Positions 26,701 through 40,100 are shown, numbered from the stretch's first letter. The stretch is DNA of 64,000 bases from Rotaria macrura (GCA_900239685.1 OENT01000045.1:124001-188000), one strand, 5' to 3'. The notes: generated from the sequence alone by a model not told the origin. Translations and numbers: made by a program.

Positions 26701-28415
26701 CATCATAGTAAAAAGCATAAGGAGAAATTACTTCGTATAATATAAAAATAATGATAATAAATGAGTACATTAATTTTAACTAACGAATAGGGAGCAGAAA
26801 GAGAAGAGAATGAAAGTATCAATTTTCTCATTTTGATTTTAACGAGTTTTGTTTTTTTTTGCCTCGAGATAATTCAATGTGTGTGATTTGAGAATACTAA
26901 CCATCGGTTGGTTGTTCAGACTCAAGTACATATATATGCATTGATCAACTGATGATGACGACGTCCTCCTCCTCCTCCTCCTCGTCGCTCTCGTGTTCTT
27001 CTTTTCATTATGTTCTAGTTTTAGCACCTGCGGCTATGAATTCGTTCGTGACGAACTAAATGATTATGATGAGAGCGACGGCCAGATTAATATCGATTAA
27101 TTCCTATTATCAAGCAAGCTACTGGTTGGTTGAACATAAAACACTTTGCACATGTTTCGGCTCTCGTTTCCGTGTATACACACATATATATATAGACCTA
27201 TCCAATATCAAAAATAGAATACGGATGTATTCTTTTTCTAGCAATCATTTTATCGAGATGAAGAAAACAAAATGTCTCCAGGAAATAAAAACAATATATT
27301 ATAAATGAAACATCGTTTTCACTAGTCGTGCGATAGTTGATATATTGTTTAGGTGAATAAACATAATATCGTCCTAGTTCATTCTCACTCTCTCGTTCTC
27401 TATGTATGTATGTGTGTATGCATTCATTGATTCGTTGTTTGATGTCAGACATCTTGCTTTGTCATCAATCATATCATTTTTTGGTCTTCTTCTTCTTCTT
27501 CCAAGAAGTCAGAAGTTCATTGTCTCATCATTATTGAAATAGTATTCTCTGAATAAACTTTACTATATTAAAAAGCTTCTTGATTATGTCTGTCCATTTG
27601 ATATGAAGACAAAAGGTGTGTAAAGAAAGCAAAAGAAATATTTAAACTAGACAAACATTAACTGTGTTGAACTAGAGAGAGTAGGACTGAAAAAAAAGAG
27701 ATGAGAAATTCAATAAGTGGCACCAGACAACAAGTCGATCACGTTATGCAAATATTATTTCGATGCGGTTGCTGTTACTAGCCATTGGGGATTGTTGATG
27801 GTATGATCGTCCATTGGATTAACACTATGTACAAATCGAGATAGTGTCTTCTGAGATTTACACCATCATATAATTGCTATTCTTTACTGATCAAAAGAAG
27901 AAGAGGAAAAAATGAAGACATTCGTTTGTATTCTAGATGGACGAATGAGTACATGAATGACATCAATCAACCCTTTTGTTTCTTATATCACTTTCAGAAA
28001 TTTTCTTTGTCTAATTCAATTTTCATATTATAGAAAAAAACTCAACCGATTCTTATTGCACGAACATCCGGTTTTCAACTAATCATCTGTCTATTGATTA
28101 ATGGTTGTGCCTAGAATATATTCACTTGAATCATACATGCATGCGTACACTTGTTATGTGACCTTTCTTGTCTCTCGTTAAAATTGTCAATCATTATTCT
28201 CTTGTAACCAAGTTTTAACAGACAAGTAAGTAAGGCATTAGAATAACATACGAATATATTTAACAATAAAAAAAAGAAGATTATTCTTTTCTTGTTTCGA
28301 CGGACAAATGATGACCGACAGTCAAAGCATTCAGGTAAAGTAACAAGCGGATATATTGAGTGGGAGGTTAATTTACGTTTGGCGGCATGTCGCGTGTCAA
28401 ATTAAAGAATTGATC

Positions 28416-28420
<5 letters not shown>

Positions 28421-28446
<26 letters not shown>
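28421..28446. repeat. (TA)n microsatellite
   Basis: Uninterrupted TA dinucleotide run of about 13 units in the gene-poor region. Confidence 0.9.
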
Positions 28447-29100
28447 CATAAAGAGAGAGCAGGAAAGAAATGAATGCTTGTTACATTTAATCATTCTATT
28501 TAGTTCATGTCTAAGGGAAAAATCTATATATTAACATATTTCTAGTTTAGTATATACATTTATATGTGTATGACTACGTAACCGATCACACGTCTCATCA
28601 TTCCTAATTAATGGACAGAATAAGAAAAAAAGTGTCCGCTTTCGAACTCTAATCCTCTAGCCGCAATACAAAATGAGGCTTAGAGTCAGCCATCATTATT
28701 CATTCTACATAAGTATCATTGTTCATGTTCATGTATACACCTTTAGCTATTTCACCCATCATTCATCCATCTGTTTAATAACCTATGTCAGCTCTTTTCC
28801 ACTTTGACGGTCATTCCCTTGAGAGATCAAATAGCAACACAGATCTAAGATCTCTCATATTGTATGAGTTTTCGAGTAGGTTAATGCGTTCAGAGTTGAT
28901 GGACAATGTACAAACATCGATACACTGGTAGATTAATGACTCAGCATAGAGCCATATACATAGATGTATTAAAAAATCACAGACATTTTTGCATATCCGA
29001 GTGGTACACATGTTACATTTGATCACTACAGCCAAACGACAACGATTTCGATAATGATTTTTGCATTCACGATAACGAGCTCAAGCGAGCAACTTCCGTC

Positions 29101-29123
29101 GTCGAGTGGTCTAACCACTCGAC
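29101..29123. repeat. Perfect 9-bp hairpin, possible tRNA-derived relic
   Basis: Arms GTCGAGTGG and CCACTCGAC with loop TCTAA. The left arm and loop resemble a tRNA A box of the Leu/Ser type (GAGTGGTCTAA). An AGGATCAAACG sequence about 60 nt downstream could be a degraded B box. No cloverleaf could be drawn, so this is not called a tRNA. Confidence 0.4.
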
Positions 29124-29222
29124 ATAGAGTCGAAACGAATAGAGATCATCGCTACCATTTGCCTTCAAGCTAGGATCAAACGTTAGTGCAGATAGCTAAT
29201 TGTAGCTTTTGGCTCGACGAAC

Positions 29223-29254
<32 letters not shown>
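29223..29254. repeat. (TA)n(TG)n microsatellite
   Basis: A TA run followed directly by a TG run, about 32 bp together. Confidence 0.9.
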
Positions 29255-30470
29255 CCGGAAAAAAAAGAAGAAAAAGACTGAGAAAGGGACAGAAAAATGA
29301 TTTTAATAATTTATTGTGTGTAGTTTTTTCGGACAGACATACAGACAGACAGACAGAGAAGCGGCATACATGCGCTAATAAGTAACGAAACGAAAGATGA
29401 TTACATCATTTTGATATCGACTGTTTAGTAGAACTTCATCTACACCTGTATGATAATCTTTTCCAATTCTTTTTTCACATGTCGGCATGAGTTCAAAAGC
29501 ATGCACACGCACAAGTTTCTCTCTCTCTCGCTTTCTCAATGTATATGTATATGCATATATTGTGAATTCACGTTCGTTGATTTGAAAACACAAAGAAGAG
29601 GGACTACACAGACATTCATTGATTCACGTGTTGTCAAGGTGAATTCACTAGTTTTTTTTCCTTTTTTCCTTTTTTTCTCCCCTCTCTCTCTCTCACTCTC
29701 TATTTTTTGATACACCTACAACGATTAGCATGATGATGGTGAAGAGAACAATATACACGTATTCATACACAAGAGCATGCCGATTCTCCTCTGCGTGAGC
29801 AAATACTATATGAAGAAGAGAGCTCTCTTTCGAATTTTTTGTGCTTATATACATACACACACATACGCTAATCTCTCTGATGAAGATGATGTGGACATAC
29901 ACACAGTCCGTTCGTTTCGTCCATCGTATGATTTGATCAATAATTCATTATTCGTCCACATTCGAATACTAAGGTACACAATGAAAGAAAAGAAGACTTT
30001 CTTTCTTCATTGCTTCGATGATCTCCATTGCACACATGCTAAGAGTGCACACATGCACACACGCGATCCGACTATTGTTCAATGTGTTCACCATTGGACA
30101 TATGTCGCGCTAGTATTAGTACATAGGTAGAAGATCATCGACGCATTTCCGGTCGTCAATGTTTTTGTTGTCCACCATCACATTTTTTCTCTTTTCTTAT
30201 TCACACACATACCCACATACAAGCGGACTCTTTAATTATGCACAGTACGACTAAAAGTTAATGAACATGGAATAGTAAGTGCATATATGTGGTTGACCTA
30301 ATCCTTGCTGAGCAGTAAGAAACGCGGTACGTATGTTCCTGTCTATCAGTCACAAACAACTGCTTATGTTTATTTCCAAATTCTATTAGACTTACACAAC
30401 TCTTCATCGTTTACATGATTATCTCTTGTAGATCAACTTTTCTCTCTATTATTAATACAACTTTTCATAT

Positions 30471-30491
30471 ACATATATATATATATATATA
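30471..30491. repeat. (TA)n microsatellite
   Basis: TA run of about 10 units upstream of the NCAM-like gene. Confidence 0.85.
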
Positions 30492-31198
30492 CGCATATAC
30501 ACAACCGTCGAAGAAATTGTCTATAGATTAGTCATAATTTCTTTTCCATTATTATCAATTGAGAAGTTCTATAGGAAAAATAAATTTGTCTCTTAGAACG
30601 GAAATTACATATTTATTGATTCTTAATATCTTTTTTTATACACTCGATTTTTTTTTGTCGATTTGACGTAACCACATTCCACAATAATAATAAATAGGCA
30701 TCGTTTGCGCAATATATCAGAATACGACAAGACGCCAAGAACGCGATAGTGTCATATAGTCTTGACGTACAAATAGCTGAAAAGGAATAAGAAACAGAAA
30801 AAAGCAAGAATAAGTATATAAAAAAAAACTGGACCATTCGCATTGTCGTTCTTCTTTTTCTCGGTGGTTTTTTTTTCTTCCGTTCCTTCTTCTTGCCACC
30901 CACAATTACTCATAGATACTCACTTATCGAGCGCGCTATGCCGCGTTCGCACAGCGTGTGAGGGCGAAAAGGTTGTCATTTTTTTCTCTTTTAGCCCATT
31001 CTCCTATATACACATGCGTAAGCGCGTACGCTTATACATACAGATCGGATAAAGATCTTGCATTTAATAGTGAAATCTAAAAAAATAGTAGTCTCTTGAT
31101 AATAGTATGACTTCTACTCACGCAACCAAGCATACAAATCACATACTATAAAAAGGAAAAAAAGAAAGGCTGCAATGCCGATCATAGACGGTAAGATA

Positions 31199-31222
31199 AT
31201 TTGCATGCAACGATGCATGCAA
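31199..31222. promoter_or_regulatory. Octamer-containing palindrome upstream of NCAM-like gene
   Basis: ATTTGCAT (31199-31206), the core octamer bound by POU-homeodomain factors, overlaps a perfect inverted repeat TTGCATGCA-acga-TGCATGCAA (31201-31222), about 230 nt before the ATG. The regulatory role is inference from the motif and its position only. Confidence 0.35.
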
Positions 31223-31286
31223 CATGAGTATGTGATTTTTTTATTCCTGTTAAAATGAAATGTTACATCATTTCATGACTTCTATG

Positions 31287-31330
31287 TTTTTCTTTTTCTT
31301 TTTCTTTTTCTTTTTCATTTTCTTTTTCAT
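31287..31330. repeat. (TTTTTC)n polypyrimidine repeat
   Basis: About seven units of a T5C-type hexamer, 120-165 nt upstream of the NCAM-like ATG, so in the promoter or 5' UTR. Confidence 0.85.
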
Positions 31331-31451
31331 TGATTTAAATCGATTTTCATTCATTGGTTTTTGTTTTTAGATATTCTTATTTATTTTGTTTGAATGCATA
31401 ATACATTGTTTTAACGATTGACAGACTAATAAAGACAATCATTAGAGCGCG

Positions 31452-34400
31452 ATGTTTTCCATATTGGTTGTGGTTCTATGTAAGTTTATATGTGTTTTTT
31501 ATGTTGATTCATAAATCATTGGCAAACTCTTTAATGTTGACTTATGGACATATGGCCACAGTTGAAATAATAATGGTCAGACTGATGAATCCTCATTAGT
31601 CCCTTGAAATACGACGACACCTGATGGCAGTTCTATCATTTTGCCATTAGAATGCAACTTTATGCACGTTTTCTCTCTTGTGACCTTTCATCCATAAGAT
31701 TGGTCTCGTTTTTCATTTTTTCACCCTCAAACTATTCTAAGGAGAGAACAATAGAAATGTCAATAATGCAAGATTAAAGACTATTATTTCTTTACTTCTA
31801 CTTTTGTTTTTTGTCAAATAGTTCTATTACGAGTACATGCGGATTTGGTTCTTAAACCAAGTGTAGCTTTGTTAACGCGAGATCAATTCAAATCTTTTGT
31901 CGCATCATGCAGTGGACAATCACATAGTCGTGCTATTGGATGGAGATCACCACAAAATTTAGATATACCTGAAAATGAAAATGATCGGTAAAAATAATTT
32001 ATATTTCGAAGAATTTCACGAATAATCGTTTCGTTTTGTTTCCAGTGTTACAATAGAACGGCAAGTCAATGAAATTCGATTAAGAATTCGAAATTTAACT
32101 GCCGATGATCAAGGTATGGAACTTGGCAAATTAACTTTGTCTTACTATATTTTTTTCTCGATTATCTTCTCTCAAATAGGTGCATGGGAATGTATTGGTA
32201 TAGATAGTGCTGGACAACAAATACGAAAATCCTTCCAGTTGAGAGTCAAAAGTTTGTTGCAATTGTTTGACTAGAGACAAACAAAGTCTATTTTTATTTT
32301 TTCGTTTTATTTTTCAAGTTCCAATTACATTTTATGGTGATTCAATTCAATATGCAGCACTTGGAGAATCAGTTATTATTAAATGTAATGTTCAGGCAAA
32401 TCCAGCATCGGAAGTATCTTGGTTCAAAGGACCAGAAAAAACACGAATCGGTTTGTGTGAAAATTGTTTCTTGCCGGATTTCCGTTTATTGATCTACTTA
32501 TTCTTATCTAGATGGTCCACAGTATACACGAGTTAAAGAAGGTTTACGTATTAATCGAGTAGAAATGTCTGATAATGAAACATTCTGTTGTCGTGCTGAT
32601 GTTCTTGAAACTGGCGAAACAAGAGATTTTCTGATAACTGTTATAATTTCAAGTATATTAATTTTATTTTTCAATGAATATTTCTCTATGTCTATTTCCA
32701 CTATTGCTTTGCAAAATCATTAGAACCTGTGACACAACCACGTATAACATGTGCTAATCCATGTGCAATTGAGAAGAAAACAGCAACACTTGTGTGTGAA
32801 GCTTTAGGTTTACCACCGCCGAAATATTCGTGGTATTATGGTTCGGTATGTTAGACATTTGCATTTGATTTGCTTTTTATTAACTAATACAAAAATTTCA
32901 ATAACACAATACTCAATCTGTAGGCAGCCGAGTTAAGACCTGTAAAAGTAAGACTATAGAAAAAAAACGAACCAAAAAAGGGAAATATATTCAGCATGAT
33001 AGTTTATTGCTTTTGATTTTTGCGAGTGATCGTGATGTATGCATGTCTGTGTCTTTTTATTATTATTATTATTTTATTTTTGTAGTGGATTTTTAAGCTA
33101 ATTTTATTACTATCATTATTATTATTATTTCTCTCTTTTTATTGGTTTTTTCATCCTATTCCCTTTCCTTATTTTTTTTGTTAAGATCAATATTTTATCT
33201 GTCCCGGTAAAAACGAAATAGCACATTCTGTGTGATTTAATATTAGAAAAATATTTTCTTTTCTTTTTCTCTTCGAACTAATACTTCAAAATGACAACCA
33301 AATATTTCATAAAATCTTCTGTATGCGTATTCAGGAGAACAAAGTAAAGTCGATTCCAGCGAATCTGACTATGGTACTTCGTCAGTTTATTTCGAAATTG
33401 TTTGGAACAGACGGAAAGCAGCGTGTGAGTGATGAATAAATAGAAAGCACAAAAAGAGAATGAAAAGAAAAAAAAGGGGGCGGACATAAATCAATCAACC
33501 AAAACAAAAGGTTATACTACCAGCATGATCCTTGCTTTAGATATTTTGTGTGTTTTCTCTGATTGCTTCAATGCACGCGTGTATTTCATCCCGCCCCCCT
33601 GATGTGTATATGTATGTGTGTGATAGTAGATATTTCCTTATTTCTAATTCATTAATGAATAAGAAAAAAAATATATTTTCATTTCATATGATAAATTTAG
33701 GATTCACCCGTCGGTGCAAGTGAAGTACCGAAATTCGTTGTACGTAGTAATCAATTAACAATTAATTATGTCGATGAAACTGATAACGGAAAATATTCAT
33801 GTCAAGCCTACAATGAATTTGATCGAAGAGGTCAACGTGCTGAATATAATTTGAATGTTATTGGTATGTGTATAAATTATCAATATTAAGAATCTAAAAG
33901 AGTAGAAATAATCGATTCGAAAAACTCTTAATGATTTTCTTTTGACGATCGTAACAATCTGTTCATACAGTGATTAATGACCAAAGCGCTGCTATTCATG
34001 AGATTACTTTGACTTATATTTTGATTATTAATAACACATGGAGCATATCATAGTAACTATGTTCGACCATATGTATCATTATTCAATTCTCTCTTTCTCT
34101 GCATCTATATATACATATCAAACGATTCGAAAAAGTTAACAAAAGAACTTCTTCAAATATGTCTCATACAATCTCATCGACATAGTTGTCTGTAGATAAT
34201 TTATGCTTCTTGACATGTACAATAGTTCTGAATAAAATTTCGAGAGTATGATAGCTTAGGCAAATGTACAACAAAAGAAGACTTCTTGTAAATCAAAATG
34301 ACTTTTTCTAATCAAATTTGACAATTGATTCATTATGAATTTGATTACGTATACATACATATATGTTTAATATATATATATATATATATTATTTAGTTCC

Positions 34401-35820
34401 ACCACGTCTAACACCAATTGAACCTATTGAAATAAATCTTGATGAACAACATTCTCAACGTGTTTCATTCATTTGTCGTATTGATCGTGGTTCATTGGAA
34501 AGTCTCTCACTGGAATGGCAATATCTAAACAATACACCTATACAAGTCAGCAATGGAATTTATATCGATAAAACACGGTTAGAAACCGATAAATTAATTG
34601 AATTACGCTTCGAACCTGTGCGTCGAGAACATTTTGGCAATTATTCGTGTGTAGCAAAAAATCTTGCTGATAGTTCTTATTCACTTGCTAGCCTTTATAT
34701 CCGATGTAAGTGAAACAAGAAGTGAATACATTCACACGTCTTTTATTTTTATTTTTATTCATATTTATTTTATTTTCTTCTAGTTCAACCTGTTTTTGTC
34801 GGACCAATTATCCAAACTGTTTCGACCATTCCAAATTATCGAGTAGTAATGCGTTGTCAATTCGAATCTCATCCTCCACCTCAAATACAGTGGATCAAAA
34901 TGAGTCGAACTGAACAAGATCCTGGCGGGCGTGTACTCGATGTTGATGTTGATACTGGTGTAAACGATATAACAACTAAACAACTCGGACCAACACTGTT
35001 CGAGAGTGTTCTTTCGGTGAGTATTTTAAATCGACATTCAATCTGTTTGACGTTTTCTTTCTAATTGTTTTAATTGAAAAAAATAATAAACTCAATACTT
35101 CATTTAGTATACACCAACGGAACGTGATTTTGGTTTCAGTTTCGAATGTCGTGCAATAAATCCACGCGTGGGTCGACATTCATTTACACTGCAACGTGCT
35201 GAACCACCGAAAAAAACTCGTCTCGTAGAAATTACACCGTTAACGAACGGTGCTGAAATTCTTATTCAACCCCCTGAATCTGGTGGCTTACCACTAATCG
35301 AATACATTCTCAAATACAGTCCAGCTGATAGATCAGATGATCAACAAGAAACATTAACTATTCCAGGTATGTATTCTAATTCTACGAATACTTTTGATTT
35401 GCATATGAAAACAAAAACAGGACTACACATACTTACATTTTGTTTTTGTGTATCGAAATTCAATAGTAGCTATCGAAATACGAAATCGAATTTTCAATTC
35501 TTATCATTTTAGTTCAAACATCATCTGATGATCAACAACAACAATCACAAGTGATCAAGATCGAAAAATTGAAACCAAGTACTAGTTATCGTTTTACCAT
35601 TGTTGCTAAATCACGTGCTGGTATCGGACAACAAACAGGACCTACAGCATTTCGAACACTCGATAGACAAGTACCAGATTTTAAAATTGTTAAAACCGAT
35701 GAAAATAGGAATGAAACCTGTTCAAATGATCGAAGTTGTTTAATTAAATGGATCATTGAATCTGATGGTGGTGCACCTATTATTCGAACTGAAATAATAT
35801 ATGCCAAAGTAAATCATTGA

Positions 35821-35851
<31 letters not shown>

Positions 35852-37018
35852 GAATATCATCATTCTATAAATTTAGGCTAAAGTTGAAAATAGTTTTGAA
35901 CCAGAAGGAACATTTAGTGCACCGATATCAATCGATTCTTCAGTATCGGAATATGAATTAAGTGAATTGAAGCCATCAACTAGTTATATAGTGATCGTTA
36001 AAATACATAATGAAGCAGGTGCTGCTGAACAAAAATTTCGAATAACCACATTAAATGAAAAAGGTGAGAAGAATCTTTATTTTCTTGGTTTTTCTATATT
36101 GAAGAATTAAATCGTTGAAATTTTTGTTTAGATCGTAAATCAGGAAGTATGACTCCTCTAATAATAAACTATCGAAAAAATCAGCCAAGTAAATGGGTTA
36201 TTCTTATTATTATATTGGTTATTATCTTTTCTGCTATTGCATTTGTTGGTGTCTGTGTTTTATTACGTGCCTATCGACCTGGAGGCAAAGATAAAACAAC
36301 TGATTCGTAAGTTATATAAAGTTTTTTTTTTTTCTGAACATAAGAAAACAACGAAATAATGACATCATTTTTATAGTATTACAAAAAATGTGAAAACGTA
36401 GGTTCTTACTCTCGATATTGACATAATCTGTGACGTTGCATGATGTATTTGTTAGTCAAAAGATCAAAATAATATTAACTAAATGGGCTAATATTAATAA
36501 ATTCGATTTTTCTCTAGTTCTTCAATATCCTAAGTTACTTATGGTAAAACGTCTGACGTATGTGTGCTAGTATTTTCCCCTTTGCTTTGCTCGTCAATGA
36601 GCTGACCATTCATATATTTGCCTAGATCGTAAACAAACACATATAAACATGAAATTCTCGTTTTCTCATTCATAGAGATCCTCAAACAAAACCGATGGTG
36701 AATGCAAACGATGGTGAAACTAATTCAGAGCAACATGAATATACGAATGGTAATTCATCGAAAAAGGTAATTATTCAAAAAAAATTGAAAAACGAAAAAA
36801 GAAAAAATTTTATTTAGTCAAAAAAATTGAAGAAAAGTGAAAGAGCGTTAATAGATAATGGAGCATCTGTATGAAAGGCAGGATATTATATTGTTTGAAT
36901 GTTGTCCCTCATGCTTTTAAACACAAATGCTTAGCTTTTCCTTTTTGTTGTTTATTTTGTTTAAAAAAACTCTAGAACAAATGTTTTTATTTCTTTATAG
37001 CTGGGCGATGATGTATAG
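31452..37018 (+). CDS. NCAM: NCAM/Fasciclin-2-like cell adhesion receptor (5 Ig + 2 FN3 + TM)
   Basis: Homophilic adhesion receptor type. Exons: 31452-31479, 31822-31987, 32046-32113, 32180-32251, 32319-32450, 32512-32652, 32724-32845, 33701-33863, 34397-34705, 34784-35016, 35108-35366, 35513-35808, 35877-36063, 36132-36306, 36676-36766 and 36818-36874. They are phase-consistent, giving 832 residues without cassettes. Signal peptide MFSILVVVLFLLRVHA. Five Ig domains each show Cys...Trp...D-x-G-x-Y/W/F-x-C (GAWECIG, NETFCCRA, NGKYSCQA, FGNYSCVA, FGFSFECRA). Two FN3 domains follow (SYRFTIVAKSRAGIG, SYIVIVKIHNEAG), then one TM segment (WVILIIILVIIFSAIAFVGV) and a cytoplasmic tail of about 75 residues. 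This order is exactly that of vertebrate NCAM and insect Fas2. The tail ends ..GASV with TGA at 36872, or, using donor 36869 and exon 37001-37018, ..GASLGDDV. AATAAA lies at 37125. Confidence 0.93.
32924..32941 (+). other. Candidate 18-nt cassette microexon (Ig3)
   Basis: Flanked by CTGTAG and GTAAAAG, phase 0 on both sides. Encodes AAELRP, which would extend the C-strand side loop of Ig3 of the NCAM-like protein. Confidence 0.5.
33186..33206 (+). other. Candidate 21-nt cassette microexon (Ig3)
   Basis: Preceded by a strong T-rich tract and TTAAG, followed by GTAAAAAC. Phase 0, encodes INILSVP. Independent of the other two candidates because all keep frame. Confidence 0.4.
33335..33424 (+). 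other. Candidate 90-nt cassette exon (Ig3)
   Basis: Acceptor ATTCAG, strong donor GTGAGT, 30 stop-free codons in phase 0 (starts ENKVKSIPANL, ends FGTDGKQR). Basic, with one N-glycosylation sequon (NLT). It would add a 30-residue loop to Ig3. Confidence 0.5.
35820..35845. repeat. (TA)n in NCAM-like intron
   Basis: TA run of about 13 units just after the donor of the intron following exon 35513-35808. Confidence 0.9.
37001..37018 (+). other. Alternative last coding exon of the NCAM-like gene
   Basis: TTATAG acceptor, then CTGGGCGATGATGTATAG. Joined to donor 36869 (GTATGA) it replaces the final Val with LGDDV, a C-terminus of the class III PDZ-ligand form (acidic at -2, Val at 0). Insect Fas2 also ends in a PDZ ligand. 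Confidence 0.55.
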
Positions 37019-37148
37019 TTGAAATATTCTAATAATCAATGATTGATGGTCTATGAATCTCAATTTTGAAAAAAAAATACTCGAGAATGTTCATGGTATA
37101 GACAGATGATTGTGTTGTATATTAAATAAAATCATGAGGGTTGTCTGA

Positions 37149-37179
<31 letters not shown>

Positions 37180-40100
37180 TATGATGTTGGTGCTCTATTT
37201 TTGTTGTTCGTTTATTTGAATATCTTTGGCTTCCTTTTCCTCTTTTGTTCTTTTTACGCATCTAGTCAAATATTTGTTTACAACTCTCTGAGCATACATC
37301 AGCGGCATTAATTGAGCTTTAAACGAAAACATATGTAACAGCTAAATACCGAAAAATTTCCTTTCTCTTTTCTTTTAATTAATATTGTGAACAAAATAAA
37401 TTTCTTGTTTTTCCGCTTTCTTTTTCTCGTCTCATTCTCATGTACAAATGAAATACAGTGTTCGAAATATAAGAATGTTGTTGTAATTCGTTTTGTTTTG
37501 TTTCAAGAAAGAATATATGAATTTAAGAACACTGATCAATGTCAGAGCGTTTTTGTTAACTATGATAGAGAAATGATTTTAGCAAGTTCGTTTTCTTTGT
37601 ATTTCAATATATACTTCAGATATATCTAACATCGTTGAAAATAAATTCCAAGATAAGATTTTACTTCCAAGTATAAGTGCTTTAGTCGTTATAACATTAA
37701 AGAATAATCAACGACTTTTTCCACATTTGGTAGTGTTAGAATAGGCCCAGAATTGTATGTCCTAAATAAGACATGGTATCGTTGCCTAGACTGCTAGAAA
37801 TATATTTCTCCATGCTAACCTAAACATGTTTCTATTTCTCATTGTATATTTTCGGGGGAATACGACCTTGTATTAATGCCATACGAAGTCATAAACAAGC
37901 TGTATTCCTCGACGAGAGTTTTTATAAATTTTGAAGTGTTTGATTGTTATATATGGCGTATGTATTTTATACTAAGTTAATATTTATATTTACTTGACTA
38001 GATCGGATAGACTCCATGATGACTGATCGTTAAACATGGACGTTTAAAGAGCGTTGAATAAATCGTAAAATGTATTCACTTTTACGTATGTTTTCTCATA
38101 TCAGATGAGTCTGTAGGTGTATTCTAGAGTTTTCTATTATGTGAATATGTTTTTAATGATTCGATTACACGAATCAATCGATTTTTAAGCATAAATCAAC
38201 AATAAGATAAGAGCTTCTATTCAACACCAAAGATGTATATTGTTCTAAGAAACTTATGTGATACAAATTTGGAACATGAGAAAAGTTATTATTCTATAAA
38301 TTTGCTTCATTTTAAAATTATTGACGAACTTTTTATTATACGAAAGGAAAAGTTCGTAATTGAAAAGAAAGCTTATTACCGTTGTATTCTATTGTAAAAA
38401 TATAGTTTTCTAACTTTCATATAGAAAGACAAATCCCTAATTCAATGTCAGAAGAATTTGTATAATTATCTAAATATAAACGGATAACTCGATAACCTTC
38501 TGGATAATCTAAATCAATAAGAATTATGTCGATAACCTTTCGGTCAACATTAAATATCACTTACTAGCTGTTTTCTGATTTTTATAAAATACCTTGAACA
38601 TTAATATCAATGTATGCACACGTCTATTTATCTTCTATAGAAGATCGATCCATCATTTTAATGTACAAAGTTCAAAAAAAAATGTCTCGATAAATCACAT
38701 TCATTATGAACAAACTATGTATGAAAATAACGTAAAGAGAATTTAAAAGACATGATCTAATTCGACACGTATGCTTGAGGTCATTTATTTTGTTTGCTGT
38801 TCTTCATCATTTTCAACAAAGAAATATCATTCACACATTGTAAAAATGTAATATTAAAGTAAACTTCACAGAAGATTGATTCTTATCTTTTGGTATTGAA
38901 ACTTTATGTTGACTTATGTCCAACTGATATCACGTACAATAGAAAATCAAAATAATCGTTGTAGTTTTTCAACAGTACTTCAATCGTTCGAATAAAGTTT
39001 TACAATAAACAATATCGACCGCAATCAATGATTTAATCAGATTGATGTTTTGTTCTAGTCATTGATTAACTTCTAATATTTTTCTACAATGCTTAATTTT
39101 CGTTTCGTAGAAAATTCAAATCCTGAGAAAATAATATTGAGTGTAATTAGTTGATTCAGAATTGTTTTATATTCTTTAACAGACAATTTAGAAGCAATAA
39201 TTTTAAATGGATCCTTTGAAAATTTTTATCGAGAACATTGTAAGAACTACATAGTACAATTAGATTCACTTTATTAATGTCGAAAGACAAAAATATTTAA
39301 ATGAGAAATGCCTGGCATCTAAAAAAGTGTTGAGTGTGTGGGTAAATAACCATAAAATCAATACCAACATCCTCACACATATGAAAACACATTTACAATC
39401 TCATCTTCACATTCATCAACATACTTAACCTTCTTGTAGTGTATTGTTATCAAGGTCTATTGTTTATAAACACTACCTAAATAAATCAATTGAGAATATC
39501 AATTTACCAAAAAACCTAGTTTGTGGCTATATTCGATCACTTGCTGAATGAAAGACCGATTGTTCAATTGGCTTTTTTCAATGACAATTGTTCTATAGAT
39601 ATTTTTCATCCGTTTTTTTGACTCCACTTTTTGATGAAACAGGAATTCGTCATCATCATCAACAACAACAACATGAGGATTCATATCTATTGATTATGTC
39701 TTTGCGTCAGTCTGTCTATTGCATTTAAGATTAAAATAAAGCACTAGATGAAATATCTTCGAGATGATATATATAAAAGAAAATAATCTGTCTTTAGAAT
39801 TGCATGAAATAAGACAGTCTAAAAGAAATGTTGATATTGATATGTTACAATATCGATGTAATCAGTAACCATTGTATTTGTAAAGTATTAAAAATCGGTC
39901 GTGAATTTTACAATCGATCTGCCATTATTGCATTTTTTTCACATAGACGATTATTTTAATTGAAGTTCATTTGAAAATTTAAAACGATATCATTGTTAAT
40001 CAAATTGAACGAAACTCTTATTATCATACTTCCTTGTAGAAGTACGCAGTTTCATCATACTTGATCTATTTAATATTCCAGCAAAGATAGATTTTACTCG

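Larger units (their letters stand above)
21546..31451. other. Gene-poor 9.9-kb region between TRAF and NCAM-like genes
   Basis: No supported protein gene. It contains an inverted repeat (22617-22818), a GC-rich repeat island with CCCTAC tracts (23034-23790), purine-rich tracts (23930-24190), and TA, TG and CT microsatellites (28.4, 29.2, 29.5-29.7, 30.5 kb). ORFs here are low-complexity or overlap microsatellites. The right-hand part (about 27-31.4 kb), richer in CA/TG and CT tracts, lies upstream of the NCAM-like start and may hold its regulatory region and 5' UTR; that is inference. Confidence 0.5.

Noticed and set aside
26839-27452. Arg/Ser-rich and Tyr-rich ORFs
   Set aside because: Derived from CTC/GAC repeats and TA tracts; no splice sites or domains.
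29375-30130. ORFs with Ser-Leu and His-Thr runs
   Set aside because: They translate CT and CA microsatellites in the gene-poor region.
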